Below are positions 15,327 to 23,530 of a stretch of DNA of 64,000 bases, in pieces. The stretch is from positions 2,418,001 through 2,482,000 of the forward strand of contig NZ_RBIL01000002.1 in the NCBI RefSeq assembly GCF_003633755.1, written 5' to 3'. Below the pieces are notes generated by a model. That model did not search any database and had not been told where the DNA came from. It saw only the letters and a program-made list of their open reading frames with translations. A program made the translations under genes and the position numbers. Position 1 is the first letter of the stretch, and each line of letters opens with the position of its first letter. This stretch comes from Solirubrobacter pauli (lineage in GTDB: Bacteria > Actinomycetota > Thermoleophilia > Solirubrobacterales > Solirubrobacteraceae).

Positions 15327-16334
15327 CTAGAGCCGCGGCAGGCGGTCGCCGTCCATCACGGTGCCCGCCTGCTTGAGGTTACGTACGGTGACCGTGACCT
15401 CGTGCTGGCGGATCGCGGTGATCGGGGCCAGGCGCTCGGTGATGTAGCGGTACAGGTCGGCGGTGTCGCGGCACGTGACGGCGACGACGAGGCTGGCCGG
15501 GCCTGAGACGGCGCCGACGAAGCCGACTTCCGGGTGCAGGGCGATCTCGCTGCCGACCCGGTGGATGTCGGCCGGGGCGACGGTGAGCCACAGCGTCGCG
15601 GCTGCGCGGAACCCGATCAGGGCGTGGGCGACCTCGACGTCGACGAAGAGCACCCCGCGCTCCAGGAGCGCCTCGACCCGGCGGGCGACCGCGCTTTCGT
15701 TGCGCCCGGTGGCGGCGGCCAGCGCCGCGAAGGAGATGCGACCGTCGGCGGCGAGCGGGGCGAGGAGCGCGTCGTCGTCGGGGGTGAGGCCGGGCTCGTG
15801 CACTGGCACGTTGCGGCGCGAGCGGGCGCCGAGCGCGGCGATCTCCTGGGCGTTCAGGCGCGCGTCGAAGCCCTGCCACTCCTGCAGGCCGGTACCGGCG
15901 AAGATGTGCAGCATCGTGGCCGTCGAGACGTCGGTGACCTGGCTCAGGCGCGGGAGGTTCTTCAGGACCAGGTCGTCGCGGTCGCGCGGGTCGTCGATGC
16001 GGAGCGAGCACAGCACCTCGGTCCCGGCGGCGGCGAGCGTGACCCACGAGACGTCGGGCCGTCCGGCGAGGGCCTTGCCGATCGGCGCCGCGGCGCCGGG
16101 CGCGGTGCGGATGCGGACGAACAGGCTCTCGCGTGACGCGCGCGGGTCCGGGAGGACGACGACGCGCAGGATGCCGGCCTCGCGCAGGCGCCGGTAGCGG
16201 CGGGCGACCGTCTGCTCCGAGGAGCCGAGCGCCCGGGCGATGCGTCGGAACGAGGCGCGTCCGTCGAACTGGAGGGCGCTCATGATCCGGCGGTCGAGCC
16301 GGTCCGTGGTGATGGTTTCCGTCTCCACAGGCAT
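15327..16334 (-). CDS. tandem Lrp/AsnC-family regulator
   Basis: About 335 residues, twice the usual Lrp length because two Lrp units are fused. The first helix-turn-helix is at about 13-50 (L-D-R-R-I-M-S-A-L, then S-S-E-Q-T-V-A-R-R-Y-R-R-L). The second is at about 180-220 (D-D-A-L-L-A-P-L-A-A-D-G-R, then R-N-E-S-A-V-A-R-R-V-E-A-L). Each is followed by a RAM-type ligand domain. It is divergent from the DHA2 exporter across 72 bases, so it probably controls that gene and itself. The effector is likely an amino acid or similar small molecule, by family. Confidence 0.85.
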   Translation of the reverse strand: MPVETETITTDRLDRRIMSALQFDGRASFRRIARALGSSEQTVARRYRRLREAGILRVVVLPDPRASRESLFVRIRTAPGAAAPIGKALAGRPDVSWVTLAAAGTEVLCSLRIDDPRDRDDLVLKNLPRLSQVTDVSTATMLHIFAGTGLQEWQGFDARLNAQEIAALGARSRRNVPVHEPGLTPDDDALLAPLAADGRISFAALAAATGRNESAVARRVEALLERGVLFVDVEVAHALIGFRAAATLWLTVAPADIHRVGSEIALHPEVGFVGAVSGPASLVVAVTCRDTADLYRYITERLAPITAIRQHEVTVTVRNLKQAGTVMDGDRLPRL

Positions 16335-16406
16335 GATTGTGGCGGGATTCTGCGCGAAACGCCGTTCCGCTGGGTCGCAGAGGGGGATGCGCGACACCAT
16401 CGGCGC

Positions 16407-17951
16407 ATGACCTCTTCCGCTTCTCCCACGGCTGTCGCGCCCGGTCGCCGACGCTGGGCGCCGCTGCTGGCCGTCTGCCTGGGCACGTTCATGCTGCTCC
16501 TGGACGTGTCGATCGTGAACGTCGCGCTGCCCGACATGGCGACCGCGCTGGACGCCTCGTTCACCGGCCTGCAGTGGGTGGTCGACGCCTACGCCCTCGC
16601 GCTCGCCGCGCTGCTGCTCCTCGTCGGCTCGATCGCCGACGCCGCCGGTCGCCGCCGGACCTACCTCGTCGGCCTCACGGTGTTCGTCGCCGCGTCGCTG
16701 GCCTGCGGCCTCGCGCCGTCCGTCGGGCTGCTGGTCGCCGCGCGGTTCGTGCAGGGCGCGGGCGCCGCGGCGATGCTCGCGACGACCATCGCCCTGCTCA
16801 ACACGGCCTACCACGGCCGTGATCTCGGCACCGCCTTCGGCATCTGGGGCGCGACCTCGGGTGCCGCGGTCGCCGCCGGCCCGATCGTCGGCGGTCTGCT
16901 CACCCAGGGCCTCTCCTGGCGCTGGATCTTCTTCGTCAACGTCCCGATCGGCCTGGCGACGGTCGTCATGGCCCGGCGCACGCTCAGCGAGTCGCGCCTG
17001 CCGCGGCGCCCGCGGATCGACTGGGCCGGCGGCGGCGCCTTCACCCTGGCCGCGGCCGCGCTGACCTTCGCGCTGGTGCGGGTCGCCGAGGCGGGCTGGG
17101 GCTCCCGGCAGACGCTCGGCGCGCTGGCCGTCTGCGTCGCCGCGCTGGGCGCGTTCGTCGCCATCGAGCGGCGTGTGGCCGAGCCGATGCTCGACCTGGC
17201 CCTGCTGCGCCGCCGCTCGTTCGTGCTCGTGCTGATCGCCGCGGCGCTGCTCTCGATCTCCGCCTTCGCCGGCCTGATCTACGTGTCGATCTGGCTGCAG
17301 ACCGTGCTCGACCTCGGCGCGATCTCGGCCGGTCTGGTGACGCTGCCGCTGAGCGGGATCGCGTTCTTCGTCGCCGGCGGCCTGGGTCGCGTGCTGCACG
17401 GCGTTTCGCCCCGCTGGACGGTCGGCGGTGGCCTGGCGGTCATCGGCGTCGGCGACCTGCTCATGCTCGGCCTCGACGGCACCTCCGGATGGGCCGCGGT
17501 CCTCCCCGGGCTGGCCGTGATCGGGGTCGGGACCGGCATCGCGGTCCCGACGGTCGTCGCCGCGGCGATGGCCGCGGTCCCGCGCGAGCGCGGCGGGATG
17601 GCCGCCGGCGCGGTGAACACGGGACGTCAGCTCGGATTCGCGGCGGGCATCGGCGTGCTGGGCAGCATCTTCAGCGCCCGGGTCGACACCCTCCTGGCGG
17701 GCGGCGCGGAGATCGCGCACGCGGTGAGCAGCGGCGGTTCCGCCGCGGTCCTCGCGGCCGCCCCGGCCGGTTCCCGGGTGACCCTCGACGCGGCGATCCA
17801 CTCGGCCGTCGGCGGCGCGCTGGGCACGACCTTCCTCGTTGCCGGACTGCTGGGCCTGGCCGGCGGAGCGGCGGTTGCGCTGCTGCTGCGCGAACCCGCG
17901 GCGCAGCGCGCGCCGGAGCCGGCGGGAGAGGCGCTGGGCGCGCGGGCGTAG
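16407..17951 (+). CDS. DHA2-family MFS drug exporter
   Basis: 514 residues with 14 predicted membrane segments. It shows DHA2 (EmrB/QacA) landmarks: L-D-x-S-I-V-N-V-A-L-P in segment 1, W-V-V-D-A-Y-A-L in segment 2, the loop G-S-I-A-D-A-A-G-R-R-R, and R-F-V-Q-G-A-G-A-A in segment 4. It uses the proton gradient to expel a hydrophobic or cationic compound, and the substrate is unknown. The conserved arginine and Asp in the first segments are present. It is divergent from a tandem Lrp-type regulator, its probable controller. Confidence 0.9.
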   Translation: MTSSASPTAVAPGRRRWAPLLAVCLGTFMLLLDVSIVNVALPDMATALDASFTGLQWVVDAYALALAALLLLVGSIADAAGRRRTYLVGLTVFVAASLACGLAPSVGLLVAARFVQGAGAAAMLATTIALLNTAYHGRDLGTAFGIWGATSGAAVAAGPIVGGLLTQGLSWRWIFFVNVPIGLATVVMARRTLSESRLPRRPRIDWAGGGAFTLAAAALTFALVRVAEAGWGSRQTLGALAVCVAALGAFVAIERRVAEPMLDLALLRRRSFVLVLIAAALLSISAFAGLIYVSIWLQTVLDLGAISAGLVTLPLSGIAFFVAGGLGRVLHGVSPRWTVGGGLAVIGVGDLLMLGLDGTSGWAAVLPGLAVIGVGTGIAVPTVVAAAMAAVPRERGGMAAGAVNTGRQLGFAAGIGVLGSIFSARVDTLLAGGAEIAHAVSSGGSAAVLAAAPAGSRVTLDAAIHSAVGGALGTTFLVAGLLGLAGGAAVALLLREPAAQRAPEPAGEALGARA

Positions 17952-18050
17952 GCAACCGGGCGGCTCAGAGTCGGTCGGCGCTGGGCGGCCGCGGGCTGAC
18001 TCGTCGCTGCTCGAGGCCTGGCGTGGGCGGCTGAGCGACTCGCTCGGAGT

Positions 18051-18080
18051 ACCGAGTTCGTCGAAAACGACCACTTCGCC
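18051..18080 (+). repeat. cassette-boundary hairpin repeat, copy B1, first of block B
   Basis: Reads ACCGAGTTCGTCGAAAACG then ACCACTTCGCC. The outer left flank CGGAGT pairs in part with the right flank. It follows the DHA2 exporter by 99 bases and marks the change from GC-rich backbone to block B. Confidence 0.7.
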
Positions 18081-18207
18081 TTCGCACACGCCAATGGTCA
18101 GAGCGCTCGCGTCGCTTGGTTCAGGGACCGAGCTCGATCGCTCGGTACGACAGCGCAAGGTCGACGATGTCGGCCGGGCTCTTCTCGATGAACGTTCCGT
18201 CGGCTCG

Positions 18208-18405
18208 TCACTCTGGCCAGTAGATGAGGTCTGTAGCCCTCGGGTGCGGGACGCTGTGCTCGAAACGCCGCACCAGCTCATGGTGCTCGGCCTCCGTGCC
18301 GTCCGCTCGCAAGATCTTCTCGACGAGTGCGATCAGCTCATCGCGCGACAATGCACCCGGGTGGCTGACTCGAGGCCCGTCGTCTTCGGGCGGCACGATC
18401 TTCAC
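18208..18405 (-). CDS. colicin/pyocin DNase-type immunity protein (Im9-like)
   Basis: A 65-residue acidic helical protein from GTG. It shows the Im2/Im7/Im8/Im9 pattern: D-E-L-I-A-L-V-E-K-I, then E-L-V-R-R-F-E-H, and the signature H-P-R-A-T-D-L-I-Y-W-P at residues 53-63, matching the H-P-x-x-x-D-L-I-Y-Y-P helix that binds the nuclease toxin. In the characterised family these proteins bind HNH-type bacteriocin DNases and block them. Here no toxin gene is adjacent, so it is an orphan immunity gene. It occupies its own unit between repeats B1 and B2 and reads against the direction of the repeats. Confidence 0.82.
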   Translation of the reverse strand: MKIVPPEDDGPRVSHPGALSRDELIALVEKILRADGTEAEHHELVRRFEHSVPHPRATDLIYWPE

Positions 18406-18459
18406 GGGCAGCGAGTGTCAAAGCCGGTCACCGCTCAAGTGTGCCGGGCAGCAGCGAAA

Positions 18460-18490
18460 GAAGCGTCTCCGTCGAAAAGGACGCTTCTCC
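18460..18490 (+). repeat. cassette-boundary hairpin repeat, copy B2, with swapped arms
   Basis: The loop TCCGTCGAAAAG is conserved but the arms are AAGCGTC and GACGCTT instead of AGTAGCG and CGCTACT. Both arms changed and still pair perfectly (7 bp), which is direct evidence that the hairpin itself is under selection. Confidence 0.75.
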
Positions 18491-18546
18491 GAGCAAGCAT
18501 GACCATCGTGGGCGCCCAAGACCTGGTCCGCCCCCCCATAACGGCG

Positions 18547-18575
18547 CCCAACCGTCGAGAAGAACCACTCGATTC
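18547..18575 (+). repeat. cassette-boundary hairpin repeat, copy B3
   Basis: Reads AACCGTCGAGAAG then AACCACTCG. Only 56 bases separate it from copy B2, too short for a gene, so the unit between is empty or deleted. Confidence 0.6.
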
Positions 18576-18665
18576 GGCCGTGTGCGACATCCGTCGACAG
18601 CGGTTGCCTCGTCGCGCAGGCTCGCGATAGTGGCGAGGTGCGGAAGGTGCTCGCTATCGCTCGCT

Positions 18666-19004
18666 GTGGGCGAGCAGCGACCCCAAACCCGAGCGGACCG
18701 TCAGCGCGCGCGACGAGCCCTGAGGCTCTTGCGGGAAGCCGATCCTGACGGGCGCTGGCACGTTCGTCGCGTTGTGATCGTTCACGGCACGGCATGGGTG
18801 TTCACCCGGCTCGGAACGTCCCTGCGCGGTAGGCCTTCGCTGGTGGCGATCTGCAGAGCTCTCGTCGACCAGTTCCGCTGGTCCGACAACGTCTCGGTCA
18901 TCGGACAGGAACGAAGTCCCACCGTCCATTCGTGGGTCCTCGTCGAGGGCGACGCGCCGGCGGATTGCGCGGAATCGAGCGTGGGGGAATCGCATTCGCA
19001 ATGA
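18666..19004 (+). CDS. hypothetical protein
   Basis: 112 residues from a GTG chosen because upstream codons are rich in arginine and proline and overlap repeats B2 and B3. The core (about 25-85) alternates strands and helices: R-R-V-V-I-V-H-G-T-A-W-V-F, S-L-V-A-I-C-R-A-L-V-D-Q-F-R-W, and V-H-S-W-V-L-V-E-G-D. No family is recognised. It is soluble with no signal peptide, and convergent with the next gene. Confidence 0.5.
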   Translation: MGEQRPQTRADRQRARRALRLLREADPDGRWHVRRVVIVHGTAWVFTRLGTSLRGRPSLVAICRALVDQFRWSDNVSVIGQERSPTVHSWVLVEGDAPADCAESSVGESHSQ

Positions 19005-19073
19005 CGACGGAAAGCCGCCATCCCCTCGAAAGCGTGCTGGTCCACTCGTACCGAAGAAGCGCGCGCGGTGTCG

Positions 19074-19655
19074 CTACGCCACCTGGGTGACCCCGGCGTG
19101 GGCGATGCTGAGAACCCGACGTCTGTCAGGGGAGACGGTGACCCGCGTCCAGCTCGTCGACACATATGCGGGTCCGAGGCGCGGCTTGCGTGAAGCGGTC
19201 AGGCGAACCCAGACGACGTCCGGCTCGTCTGGATGCACGACGACTTCGTCGGTCGTGTGGGTTCCCGGCTCGTAGCGATCGGTGGCCTTCAGCGATCGGA
19301 TGTAGTCCTCGGCTTCCAGGATGAATCGCCCGGCGACGATGGCGAACTCGTCGCTGAGCAGCGAGCGCAGGGCGTCGTAGTCTTTGGCGTTGCTGAGCGC
19401 GCTCAGGTGCTCGATCAGCGGCACGTGAACCGCCGTGGCGCCGGGCGGCGGACCGGCCGAGGGATCGACCTGCTTCAGCAGGTGCTCGCGCGCACGGCGG
19501 GGCCGCAGCAACCGGTAGTACGCCATCGACCCCGCAACGGCCACCAGAGCAGGGACGACCGACGCCCACCAGGGGGCGTCGACGGCGTCAAGAACACCGT
19601 CCAGGACCACGTAGAACACGAGCCAACCAACGCAGAGGAGCAGTAGGCGCTTCAT
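19074..19655 (-). CDS. membrane-anchored NTF2-like protein
   Basis: 193 residues from ATG. Two adjacent membrane helices (about 4-22 and 30-48) are followed by a basic R-P-R-R-A-R-E loop and a soluble domain from about residue 75. That domain (helix-rich start with D-Y-D-A-L-R-S-L-L-S-D-E-F, then V-V-V-H-P and V-W-V-R-L-T-A-S strands) has the feel of an NTF2/SnoaL cone fold, an inference from pattern only. Function unknown. It shares its unit with the convergent gene at 18666. Confidence 0.6.
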   Translation of the reverse strand: MKRLLLLCVGWLVFYVVLDGVLDAVDAPWWASVVPALVAVAGSMAYYRLLRPRRAREHLLKQVDPSAGPPPGATAVHVPLIEHLSALSNAKDYDALRSLLSDEFAIVAGRFILEAEDYIRSLKATDRYEPGTHTTDEVVVHPDEPDVVWVRLTASRKPRLGPAYVSTSWTRVTVSPDRRRVLSIAHAGVTQVA

Positions 19656-19773
19656 CAGCGGCGCGAGCCTACGCGACCTGTCGCTCAGTGGCCAGTGCGC
19701 ACGGCAGCCAGCAAGCCATCGAAAACCGACCCCGGCATTCCCAAAGCGACAGACGAGACAGGCAGGGGTGACC

Positions 19774-19800
19774 AGCGAGTTCGTCGAGAAGCGCTACTTT
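19774..19800 (+). repeat. cassette-boundary hairpin repeat, copy B4
   Basis: AGCGAGTTCGTCGAGAAG then CGCTACTTT. The 25-base core is identical to copy A1 (84-109, opposite strand), 19.7 kb away. Confidence 0.8.
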
Positions 19801-19844
19801 CACTTGTGCCGTCGATGCGAATCCGTCGCTGGCAGACTGACCCG

Positions 19845-20036
19845 ATGCGCGCAGTGGTTGCATCTGCAAGCGGAGAGACGGCGCTCCGATCGAACGGAGG
19901 GCGCTACGAGATTGGATCGCGTGGCGAATGGTTCCCGATCGAGGAGGCGCTTGTGAGTCTGCTCCCCCTGCTCGAGCGCGCGCCAGGGGACGGCGTTGCA
20001 CACGTCGGCAAACTGCGAGGACCACTGTTTCCGTAG
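19845..20036 (+). CDS. very small hypothetical protein
   Basis: 63 residues from ATG, 44 bases after repeat B4. It has a short beta section (S-N-G-G-R-Y-E-I-G) then a helix (P-I-E-E-A-L-V-S-L-L-P-L-L-E). No family is recognised and no membrane segment is present. The position at a constant short distance after a repeat is like that of several other plus-strand genes of the block. Confidence 0.45.
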   Translation: MRAVVASASGETALRSNGGRYEIGSRGEWFPIEEALVSLLPLLERAPGDGVAHVGKLRGPLFP

Positions 20037-20244
20037 GGGACAGTCCTCACGGCGGCCCTCAGCAGCGACAGCGCCTACTGGTAGGAGCGCGCTGTCGAGT
20101 GGCTCGCCGCGCTTGGCACGGCACCGCGCTCGTGGAATACATGCCGGCGCGGTCGCCGAGCCGCTAGCCTCGCCATTTCACCTGCCACGCGCCAATGTCA
20201 GCCCAAGGGATCAGTGCACGCCACGGTGTGCACCCCTGGCAAAG

Positions 20245-21378
20245 TCAGGCGAGGCCGGCGATTTTCGGCACGAGGTCGGCGGGCGTCGGCAGCGTCGCGA
20301 TCTCGTCGGCCACCTCGGAGGCGGCCCGGCCCAGCCCCGGGTCGGTGAGCAGGCGGTCGATCAGCTCCGCGTCCACCTGATCCGGCTCCGAACGCAGACC
20401 GAGTCCGCGCCGCACCACGGCGTCCGCGTTCATGTACTGGTCGGCGCCGTGCGGCAGCACGAGTTGTGTGACTCCGGCGTCGATCGCGGTCAGCGTTGAG
20501 CCGGCCCCGCCGTGGTGCACCAGCGCCGCGCAGGTCGGCAGCAGCGCGGACAGCGGCACCCACCCGGCCGCCCGCACGTTGTCCGGCAGTTCTCCCAGTG
20601 GCGACGGGTCCGCGTCGCCGAGGGCGAGTACGAACTCGGCGTCCAGATGCCGTGCCACGTCGACGAGTTTGGTCAACGACGTGAGCGCGCCGACCTGGGT
20701 CAGCACCGTGCCGAGTGTCACCGCGACGCGCGGGCGCGCGGGCCGTTCGAGCACCCACTCGGGCAGCACGCCACCTCCGTTGTACGGCACGTACCGCATC
20801 GGCCAGCCGCGCACCGGCCGGTCGACCATGCTCGGCGGCGCCACGTCGATCGACTCGCGCACCTCGGGAAACCCTTGCACGCCATGCCGTTCGCGTTCCT
20901 CCACCATCTTCTTGAAGATCGCCTCGGTCATCGACGCCTCGTCGCCGAACCCGAAGCCGTGCGACACGGCCGGCACGCCGAGCTTCGCGGCGACCAGCGG
21001 CCCGGTGCCCTCCATCGACGAGTACACGACCACGTCCGGCCGCCACGATTCGGCCGCCGACACGGTCAGGTCCACCGACACGCCGGACAACTTGGCGAAG
21101 ATCGCGCCGATGAACTCCAACCCCTTCTCGGTGTCGACGTCCGTGCTGTAGTCGAACTTCTCGGGTTGCTCGCTGGCCGCCTGCTGGAACACCGCGCCGA
21201 TGTCGACACCCGGCGCGGTGTCCACGACGTGCAGGCCGGCGTTCGCGGCCTCCTTGCCGCCCGCGGTCGCCATCAGCACCTCGTGGCCGGCGGCACGCAG
21301 CGCGTGTGCCAGGGGGATCGTCGGGAACACATGGCCAAGACCGGGGGAGGTCGCGAGGAGTGCGCGCACGATTCCCAT
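20245..21378 (-). CDS. MGT-type glycosyltransferase (GT-B, family 1)
   Basis: 377 residues from ATG. N-terminal Rossmann part: L-L-A-T-S-P-G-L-G-H-V-F-P at 7-19. The C-terminal donor-binding segment has G-W-V-P-L near 275, H-H-G-G-A-G-S-T near 290-297 and P-H-G-A-D-Q near 312, the signature of macrolide and antibiotic glycosyltransferases. It would transfer a sugar from an NDP-sugar to a small lipophilic acceptor, and no biosynthetic genes are nearby to suggest which. Its codon choice is regular and GC-rich, unlike neighbouring block B genes, so it may have been captured separately. It shares the interval between repeats B4 and B5 with a tiny gene. Confidence 0.85.
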   Translation of the reverse strand: MGIVRALLATSPGLGHVFPTIPLAHALRAAGHEVLMATAGGKEAANAGLHVVDTAPGVDIGAVFQQAASEQPEKFDYSTDVDTEKGLEFIGAIFAKLSGVSVDLTVSAAESWRPDVVVYSSMEGTGPLVAAKLGVPAVSHGFGFGDEASMTEAIFKKMVEERERHGVQGFPEVRESIDVAPPSMVDRPVRGWPMRYVPYNGGGVLPEWVLERPARPRVAVTLGTVLTQVGALTSLTKLVDVARHLDAEFVLALGDADPSPLGELPDNVRAAGWVPLSALLPTCAALVHHGGAGSTLTAIDAGVTQLVLPHGADQYMNADAVVRRGLGLRSEPDQVDAELIDRLLTDPGLGRAASEVADEIATLPTPADLVPKIAGLA

Positions 21379-21848
21379 TTAACACGCGCCGTCGATGCGC
21401 GCCATGCCGCGCGATGCTATGAGGCCGGACTGGAACCTTGCGTCAACGCGACTCGACCCTCGCCACGCGTCCCCGCCGTGTGCGGAAAACGCGGTTCCGC
21501 TCCCGGGCCCGGGCGAGCGAACGGCCCCGCGCGATCGCTCACACGCGAAAGGCTAAGCCAGGCTGCTTCCGCTTTGAGGCACAAGCGGAAGTGAGACGAC
21601 GGAATCGGTCGCAACCCAGCCGAGCCCCGCCGCGCTCACCGCGACACCAGCTTTATGCGACAGCCACCGTGCGACGCGGTAGCGCCGGATTCTGCCGAAG
21701 TAGCGAAATCGTCGAAAAGAACCACTTTGGCGGGTACTCTTCGAGCGCTTTCTCTAGTCGAGATCGTCGCGGTCGTTGCCGTCTACCTTGATCCTGCAAT
21801 TGCGCGGCGAGCGGCGCCACGCGGCGAGGGCACTCACGTCGACACGGG
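21379..21848. other. 470-bp stretch: promoter region, stem-loop and repeat B5
   Basis: No gene is seen. It holds a perfect 9-bp stem (CTTCCGCTT 21566-21574 with AAGCGGAAG 21583-21591, loop 8) and repeat B5. It must contain the promoter for the leftward glycosyltransferase. Confidence 0.5.
21694..21731 (+). repeat. cassette-boundary hairpin repeat, copy B5
   Basis: GCCGAAGTAGCGAAATCG, TCGAAAAGAA, CCACTTTGGC. The outer stem GCCGAAGTAG pairs with CCACTTTGGC over 10 positions with two non-Watson-Crick pairs. Confidence 0.8.
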
Positions 21849-22292
21849 ATGGACGGCATGGACTTCGACGATTTCCCCGACCACCTCCGCCAGCGACTCG
21901 ACTCGCTCGGCGAACAGGCGCCGGCGCGAGCCGCGGTCCAAGAGTTCCTCGCGATGGCACGGCTCCCCATCGACGATCGGTTCCCGCGGTCTGAAGCTGA
22001 CGACTTCGTGCGCGCCATCGCCGGGACCACCGACGACAGTCATCAGATCCAGCTCCTGCGCGAAGTAGCGACCTACATGGACGACGAGTTTGCTGGAATC
22101 GCGTATTTCAATCTGATCCTGGACTTTGATCGATCCACCATCGATGGCCCCGTGGAGTTCTCGCTCGACCTCGACGAGGAAGCCCCGTATCCGCTCAGCG
22201 ACGTGATACCGATGATGGAAGCCGCAAACGACGTGCACCGCCTGCTCACGGTCCCACCCCGATCCTGGAAGACGTACGTCGACGGCGTCTGA
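21849..22292 (+). CDS. acidic hypothetical protein, immunity-like
   Basis: 147 residues from ATG, strongly acidic, all soluble. It has a helical N-terminal half (D-F-P-D-H-L-R-Q-R-L-D-S-L, A-A-V-Q-E-F-L-A-M-A) and a strand-rich middle (F-N-L-I-L-D-F-D-R-S), ending D-V-I-P-M-M-E-A-A-N-D-V-H-R-L-L. No family is recognised. High negative charge is common in immunity proteins that mimic nucleic acid or cover basic toxins, so that role is possible but unproven. It forms a single-gene unit between repeats B5 and B6. Confidence 0.55.
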   Translation: MDGMDFDDFPDHLRQRLDSLGEQAPARAAVQEFLAMARLPIDDRFPRSEADDFVRAIAGTTDDSHQIQLLREVATYMDDEFAGIAYFNLILDFDRSTIDGPVEFSLDLDEEAPYPLSDVIPMMEAANDVHRLLTVPPRSWKTYVDGV

Positions 22293-22429
22293 GACCCGCG
22301 CGCCAACTGCTACTTCTCGCCCGGAGCAACGTGGCGATGCCCGCGCCACGTCAGACAGCGTCGTACTGGCGGCGAGACCGGGACGAACGCGTCGCGAAAC
22401 ACGCGCCGCCTCTGTAGGTGCCCACCGAC

Positions 22430-22462
22430 GATGGCCAAATCGTCGAAAAGGATCCCTCCGTC
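22430..22462 (+). repeat. cassette-boundary hairpin repeat, copy B6
   Basis: AAATCGTCGAAAAGGATCCC. The loop is exact and the arms are degenerate (GATGGCC and GGATCCC). Confidence 0.6.
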
Positions 22463-22489
22463 GACACGATCAGGCCAGGGTTCGGGTAC

Positions 22490-22753
22490 GTGCCCTTTGT
22501 GCACCGATTCTGGTCTAGTGCCTACTGGTTCGACATCCTCGGTGCTGTCGTGTCCGTCCCGCTATTCGTGGTCGCGCTCATCCACGGGGTCGGATGGCGA
22601 AGCCTCGTCATCCTCGCCGCCGGGGCGTTCTGGACGCTGATGGCTCGGGTCGACCGTCGACGCGCTCGCGCGTCCGCCCGGCACCGCGCGCTCCGCCGCA
22701 GTAGACGAGCCCGTGAGGCGCAAGAGGACTGGGACCGACCTCGTCGAGATTGA
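22490..22753 (+). CDS. small membrane protein
   Basis: About 87 residues from a GTG at 22490. Longer starts would translate through repeat B6. Two membrane helices (about 10-32 and 36-52) are followed by a very basic tail (R-V-D-R-R-R-A-R-A-S-A-R) of about 35 residues, which should lie on the cytoplasmic side. Function unknown. Small two-helix proteins of this type occur among immunity genes for membrane-active toxins, but this is a loose analogy. Confidence 0.5.
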   Translation: MPFVHRFWSSAYWFDILGAVVSVPLFVVALIHGVGWRSLVILAAGAFWTLMARVDRRRARASARHRALRRSRRAREAQEDWDRPRRD

Positions 22754-22754
22754 G

Positions 22755-22787
22755 AGGCGCGGTTTCGTCGAATAGCGCTACTTCTGC
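22755..22787 (+). repeat. cassette-boundary hairpin repeat, copy B7
   Basis: GGCGCGGTTTCGTCGAATAG then CGCTACTTCTGC. It begins one base after the stop of the membrane-protein gene. Confidence 0.7.
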
Positions 22788-22832
22788 GTCTGCCTCGAAG
22801 GGGCAGCCGAACCGAATGCCCGCTGGTGCCGG

Positions 22833-23240
22833 TCACTCTGACGGCCCCGGGCCGGAGGGCGAGTCCTCCTCGCGATCTTCACGGAAGAGTCCCCTCTCCC
22901 GCATGAGCTTCAGCGCACCGGCCGCGACAGGCTTGATGCGTTCCGGCCACCCCGACTCGATGAACTCCTCGTCGGAACAGATCCGCGGAGTTGCGGCACA
23001 CGCCTCCAGCAACAATCGCTGGACCCGGTCCAACTCGTGCACTTCGACCGGCGTGAACGTCGACCAGTCCCGCCACTGCCAAGGCGCCTCGTCGTCGATG
23101 GTGTCGAAGAAAACGTTGACGTACTCGGCGTGTCCTACTGAGCGCACGCCGTCGTTTCCTTCGGCCAAAAGGTCGAGTGACTCGATTGCGCGGTTCCGAA
23201 GGCGCTGCTCGATGACGCGCTCGCTGGGTCGGTCGTCCAT
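22833..23240 (-). CDS. SCO4402-family protein
   Basis: 135 residues from the ATG at 23240, chosen over a longer frame because M-D-D-R-P-S-E-R-V-I-E-Q-R-L-R-N-R is the usual N-terminus of this actinobacterial family. Other conserved parts are E-Y-V-N-x-F-F-D near 48-55, a helix E-V-H-E-L-D-R-V-Q-R-L-L, and F-I-E-S-G-W-P-E-R-I-K-P-V near 100-112. The family is widespread in Streptomyces near immunity-type genes, with no known activity. It occupies its own unit between repeats B7 and B8 on the strand opposite to the repeats. Confidence 0.65.
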   Translation of the reverse strand: MDDRPSERVIEQRLRNRAIESLDLLAEGNDGVRSVGHAEYVNVFFDTIDDEAPWQWRDWSTFTPVEVHELDRVQRLLLEACAATPRICSDEEFIESGWPERIKPVAAGALKLMRERGLFREDREEDSPSGPGPSE

Positions 23241-23360
23241 CCTGGGTAAGGCTAAATGTCCGGCCTCCACCATCGACGTGAGAGCCGTCCCGTGGGGCTC
23301 CCTCAGTGGAATACCTGCGGCAGTGAGCATCGAGCGCGATGCTGCCGCTTTCGCCTGAAC

Positions 23361-23398
23361 GCAGAAGTAGCCAGATCGTCGAGAAACGCTATTTCGGC
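23361..23398 (+). repeat. cassette-boundary hairpin repeat, copy B8
   Basis: GCAGAAGTAGCCAGATCG, TCGAGAAA, CGCTATTTCGGC. The outer arms GCAGAAGTAGC and GCTATTTCGGC pair over 11 positions with two exceptions. Confidence 0.75.
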
Positions 23399-23530
23399 AA
23401 TCACCTTCCGTGAGCCGCTGCGCGAGACGGGCAGCATTGCAACTTCGGTAATGGTTGACTCCGCAACCGGCTGGTAGCCTGGGACTGATCGTTCGATCCC
23501 GGACGAACTACTTCTTGTTGGAGACGTACC

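Noticed and set aside
15327-18281. 984-residue minus-strand frame covering the DHA2 exporter
   Set aside because: Only the last third (15327-16334) is the Lrp-type regulator; the rest is arginine- and glycine-rich shadow of the plus-strand exporter gene.
18581-18610. extra hairpin-repeat copy at CCGTCGACAGCGG
   Set aside because: Only the loop matches; there is no pairing of arms, and it is too close to copy B3.
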